A stretch of DNA of 64,000 nucleotides from Verrucomicrobiia bacterium. GTDB taxonomy: Bacteria > Verrucomicrobiota > Verrucomicrobiia > Limisphaerales > JADLHS01. The notes below the pieces were generated by a model. It worked only from the letters and a program-made list of their open reading frames with translations, made no database searches and was not told the DNA's origin. Positions 61,782 to 64,000 of the stretch are shown here, piece by piece. Positions within the stretch are counted from its first letter, which is position 1; every line of letters starts with the position of its first letter. Where the stretch lies: contig JAHCLO010000018.1 in NCBI GenBank assembly GCA_026125285.1, positions 1 to 64,000 of the forward strand. Direction: 5' to 3'. A program made the position numbers and the translations under genes.

Positions 61782-62000
61782 TCACCGGAGTGACTCATCG
61801 AGCAGTGCTCTGGTGGTCGGTTCGTTCGGACTCCGAACAAAGACCGCGTACTTTCGCTCTTCGGCCGGGGAGTGGCATTGAGTCTTTAGCGGACAGATCG
61901 TGGCGGGAATGCCTTCCTTCTCCAGTTCTCGCCGTGCGCTCATCGCGACAAGCGCGTCCCGGTATCTCCTGACTTCACTGATCTCGGTGTTGTTCAGCAC
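61782..62000 (-). CDS. Small DUF2007-like protein
   Basis: The 72-residue product (VLNNTEISEVRRYRDALVAM and then SARRELEKEGIPATICPLKT) resembles the DUF2007 signal-transducer-like fold, in which a short helix is followed by LExEGI. The assignment is weak. It starts at GTG 62000. It follows two membrane-protein genes in the same direction. Confidence 0.5.
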   Translation of the reverse strand: MLNNTEISEVRRYRDALVAMSARRELEKEGIPATICPLKTQCHSPAEERKYAVFVRSPNEPTTRALLDESLR

Positions 62001-62058
62001 CGTAGCCGACTATTGGCAGACAGGCGTGACGCAGTCCACCCGCATCTCTCCCCATAAT

Positions 62059-62331
62059 TCAGAGGCTTCCATATTGGATGCCTTCAAAAGTCCACCGCAA
62101 AAGCGGCCGACCGAAACGCAGGACGACGGTCCATCCAGCAAGCGCCGCAATACCGAAAGCCCAGTCTCCCGTACAGAAAGCGAGGATTGCATAAATGGGC
62201 AGCCCCGCAAATGCAGTTATGACCAAGAAAAGCACAGCCAATCCAAGTATCCAAACGAACGGTCCAAAGATCACAATGCGCCACAGCACGGCCCAAAGTC
62301 CTCGCCAATCATTTTTCCTCAAGCCAGGCAT
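62059..62331 (-). CDS. Small two-to-three-span membrane protein
   Basis: The 90-residue product has hydrophobic stretches GPFVWILGLAVLFLVITAFA and IYAILAFCTGDWAFGIAAL. No family is recognised. It starts seven bases after the stop of the upstream membrane-protein gene, so the two are probably co-transcribed. Confidence 0.6.
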   Translation of the reverse strand: MPGLRKNDWRGLWAVLWRIVIFGPFVWILGLAVLFLVITAFAGLPIYAILAFCTGDWAFGIAALAGWTVVLRFGRPLLRWTFEGIQYGSL

Positions 62332-62338
62332 AGAACGA

Positions 62339-63097
62339 TCAATTCACCAATGGCGGCTCTTCCGTGACTGCCGAACTGCCAGGCGGCGTTGAGGGGCTGC
62401 TCATTGGTCCGGCGCCTTCGGCCATGTTCTTCTGGCCGGCAAACCAGACATAGGCAGAAAGCGCACAAAGTGTGGCGAAAGCCGCAATCACATCAGTAAC
62501 CAACGACATCGCCGCGTCAATGAGCCAGTGATCCAGCGCCGGGATGAACATGACGGGCACAACGACAAGAGCGATGGCCGCGAGGATCAGTCCCAAGAAC
62601 ACGAGTCCCAAGAGGAAGACCTGCCAGAAATGCCCACGGGTGAGTTCAAAGCTCCGGCGCATAGCGGCGGAACCTGACACGCGCTCACAGACTGCAATCG
62701 GTTCGACCAGGGCTAATCGGACGAGCAGGTAGATTCCCGGAAAGATCAAGAGGAGAAAGCCAAACACCAGCGTCAGTGCTGTCAGAAACCGTGTCCACCA
62801 CATCCGTCCCCAAGATCTCACTCCGACATCCAGGGCCTCGCGAACGGAAGGACGCCGTCCGAGCCAGGAAGTGTAGCCGATAGAAATGACGCCCGCCGTG
62901 GCGATGATGCCGAAGAAGTTATCCAAGAATTGAGCGAATTTGAAGGACCTTCGGAAGTCGTCACTATCGAATACAAAATAATCCATGTAGCTACTCAGCA
63001 GTTCCAGCGGCAGCCAGATGACCATCACGACGGCAGCGACTGTCCCGAAGTGCGTTCGATACAAGTCCCAAGCGTGTTTCAGAACTGCGGTGATCAT
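62339..63097 (-). CDS. Multi-span membrane protein of unknown function
   Basis: The 252-residue product has about five to six hydrophobic helices. A conserved-looking segment SWGRMWWTRFLTALTLVFGF precedes FPGIYLLVRLALVEPIAVCE and RRSFELTRGHFWQVFLLGLV. This layout is like the DUF975/GlpQ-type membrane domains, in which a helix-loop-helix with R-S-x-x-L-x-x-G appears. The C-terminal tail is polar and proline-rich. ATG 63097 gives MITAVLKHAWDLYRTH at the N-terminus. Confidence 0.7.
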   Translation of the reverse strand: MITAVLKHAWDLYRTHFGTVAAVVMVIWLPLELLSSYMDYFVFDSDDFRRSFKFAQFLDNFFGIIATAGVISIGYTSWLGRRPSVREALDVGVRSWGRMWWTRFLTALTLVFGFLLLIFPGIYLLVRLALVEPIAVCERVSGSAAMRRSFELTRGHFWQVFLLGLVFLGLILAAIALVVVPVMFIPALDHWLIDAAMSLVTDVIAAFATLCALSAYVWFAGQKNMAEGAGPMSSPSTPPGSSAVTEEPPLVN

Positions 63098-63309
63098 GAG
63101 GTCGGCGGAAGAGTATCGCTGGGACACTCCCGCAGCCAGACAAAGTTGAAGCGGACCTGGCACAGCCACTCTTCAGCCGTTTTTCAATGTTGTCGAGAAC
63201 GCCAGTTCCGGCCTACGCTCCAGCGACCTGAAGGCATGACATGGATGCCGCTTGTATCGAGCGCAACGCAATCGCTACATTCACCCGTCGTGGCAAACCT
63301 TGACCGTCC

Positions 63310-63774
63310 ATGAAAATCAAAGCAAAGCAGCCAGATAGCCAGCCCGCGCTCCCGATGAACCGCATCCTGGTGCCGGTGGATTTCTCCGCGCCCTCCAAAA
63401 AACTGGTCCCTTACGCGGCCGCGCTGGCGCGGAAGTGGGGCGCATCACTGGTCCTGTTGCACGTGGTGGAGCACATCAATGTCCCGACGCGCGTGGCTTA
63501 CGCCGCGACGGGTTTGCAGGACATTGTGCTGGCACGTGGACGAAAGTTGCTGGCGGAATTCGCGGCGCGGCTTGCGCCCACCGGCGTCAAGACCACGGAA
63601 GTCGTGCGGGTGGGCCGGCCCTGGCAGGAGATTGCCCGGACGGCCCGCAGTGAACGGGCCGATCTGATTGTTATCGCCACGCACGGGCACACCGGCCTCC
63701 AGCGGTTCATTTTGGGCAGCACGGCCGAGCGGGTGTTGCGGCACGCCGCTTGTCCGGTGCTCGTGGTGCGTTAA
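63310..63774 (+). CDS. Universal stress protein (UspA family)
   Basis: The 154-residue product has the USP fold: NRILVPVDFSAPSKKLVPYA at the start, and VIATHGHTG.....LGSTAERVLRHAACPVLVV at the end with the G-2x-G-9x-G-S/T nucleotide-binding pattern. ATP binding is therefore likely. A second usp gene begins 22 bases downstream, which makes a tandem pair. Confidence 0.93.
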   Translation: MKIKAKQPDSQPALPMNRILVPVDFSAPSKKLVPYAAALARKWGASLVLLHVVEHINVPTRVAYAATGLQDIVLARGRKLLAEFAARLAPTGVKTTEVVRVGRPWQEIARTARSERADLIVIATHGHTGLQRFILGSTAERVLRHAACPVLVVR

Positions 63775-63796
63775 CCCAAGTATCACCGTCCTGAGC

Positions 63797-64000
63797 ATGA
63801 AAGCCAAAACCCGCCCCACTTCGACACGAACCACCTCGCCACCGGCGCTCGAATTCAATGCGATTCTCGTGCCCGTGGATTTCTCGCCGCGATCACGCCG
63901 CGCGACGCAGTACGCGGCCGCCCTGGCGCAACAATTCGACGCCGCCCTGGAACTCTTGTTTGTCCTGGAACCGCTGCCGACCGATTCCATGTTGGAACGG
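63797..64000 (+). CDS. Universal stress protein, N-terminal part (runs off the window)
   Basis: The frame from ATG 63797 is open to the window edge (68 codons). After a short polar tail it reads NAILVPVDFSPRSRRATQYA and AALAQQFDAALELLFVLEP, the first strand-helix-strand of the UspA fold. It is the second of a tandem usp pair. Confidence 0.85.
   Translation, partial: MKAKTRPTSTRTTSPPALEFNAILVPVDFSPRSRRATQYAAALAQQFDAALELLFVLEPLPTDSMLER

Overview
The window is a GC-rich bacterial chromosome segment that most resembles a Verrucomicrobiota genome, probably of the Limisphaerales/Pedosphaera type. I infer this from the gene families, not from any search. The clues are long MoxR–DUF58–BatA/VWA gene sets with very large coiled-coil partners, DUF4159, DUF3472 and fused spermidine-synthase membrane proteins, and several families of dispersed palindromic repeats, some of them inside genes. 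No rRNA, tRNA or CRISPR array was seen.

Layout. Positions 1-7060 hold housekeeping genes: a partial lipid kinase, an L,D-transpeptidase, a cytidylate-kinase-like protein, phosphofructokinase and RecQ. Positions 7062-15582 hold a minus-strand potassium-uptake operon in the order kdpF-kdpB-small ORF-kdpA-kdpC-small ORF-kdpD-kdpE. typA follows at 15985. Positions 17883-25052 hold the ATP synthase operon (minus strand, atpB-E-F-H-A-G-D-C), interrupted by an ORF6N-domain gene between atpA and atpG. A secreted protein and a fused membrane spermidine-synthase-like gene diverge at 26.4 kb.

Positions 28816-34891 are the most unusual region. A SAM-I riboswitch with terminator precedes a thrC-like gene. 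Its apparent downstream partners, a MoaD/ThiS-type sulfur carrier and a NIL-domain protein, now lie about 4 kb away. Between them sit four toxin-antitoxin-type cassettes (MNT/HEPN, MNT/HepT, RelE/antitoxins, MNT/HEPN) and an immunity-like gene. The first 29 codons of the sulfur-carrier gene are repeated three times, once ahead of each of three cassettes, and every copy ends at the same codon. The last ~26 codons of thrC are repeated once, directly behind the fourth cassette. The two edges of the split operon therefore appear to have been copied as cassettes accumulated. The original trio (SAM riboswitch, ThrC-like PLP enzyme, sulfur carrier, NIL) suggests thiocarboxylate-dependent homocysteine synthesis.

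Positions 34995-38367 hold two transposase remnants joined at their truncated 5' ends and several unknown genes. Positions 38477-44926 hold threonine catabolism (kbl and tdh), separated by three envelope/secreted-protein genes, and a cupin-type regulator. Positions 44917-57979 and 58112-61653 hold a MoxR/DUF58/BatA-VWA/DUF4175/caspase-like gene set with many stop-start overlaps. An antisense Phd/VapC pair and repeats are wedged into it. The window ends with small membrane proteins and two tandem universal stress proteins.

Dispersed repeats are the second main theme. At least five palindromic families occur here. Eight copies lie in frame inside coding regions: recQ (two), kdpD (one), the DUF4175-type gene (two), the BatA-type gene (two) and the VWA/amidotransferase-like gene (one). 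They add tens of residues to proteins that otherwise look intact.
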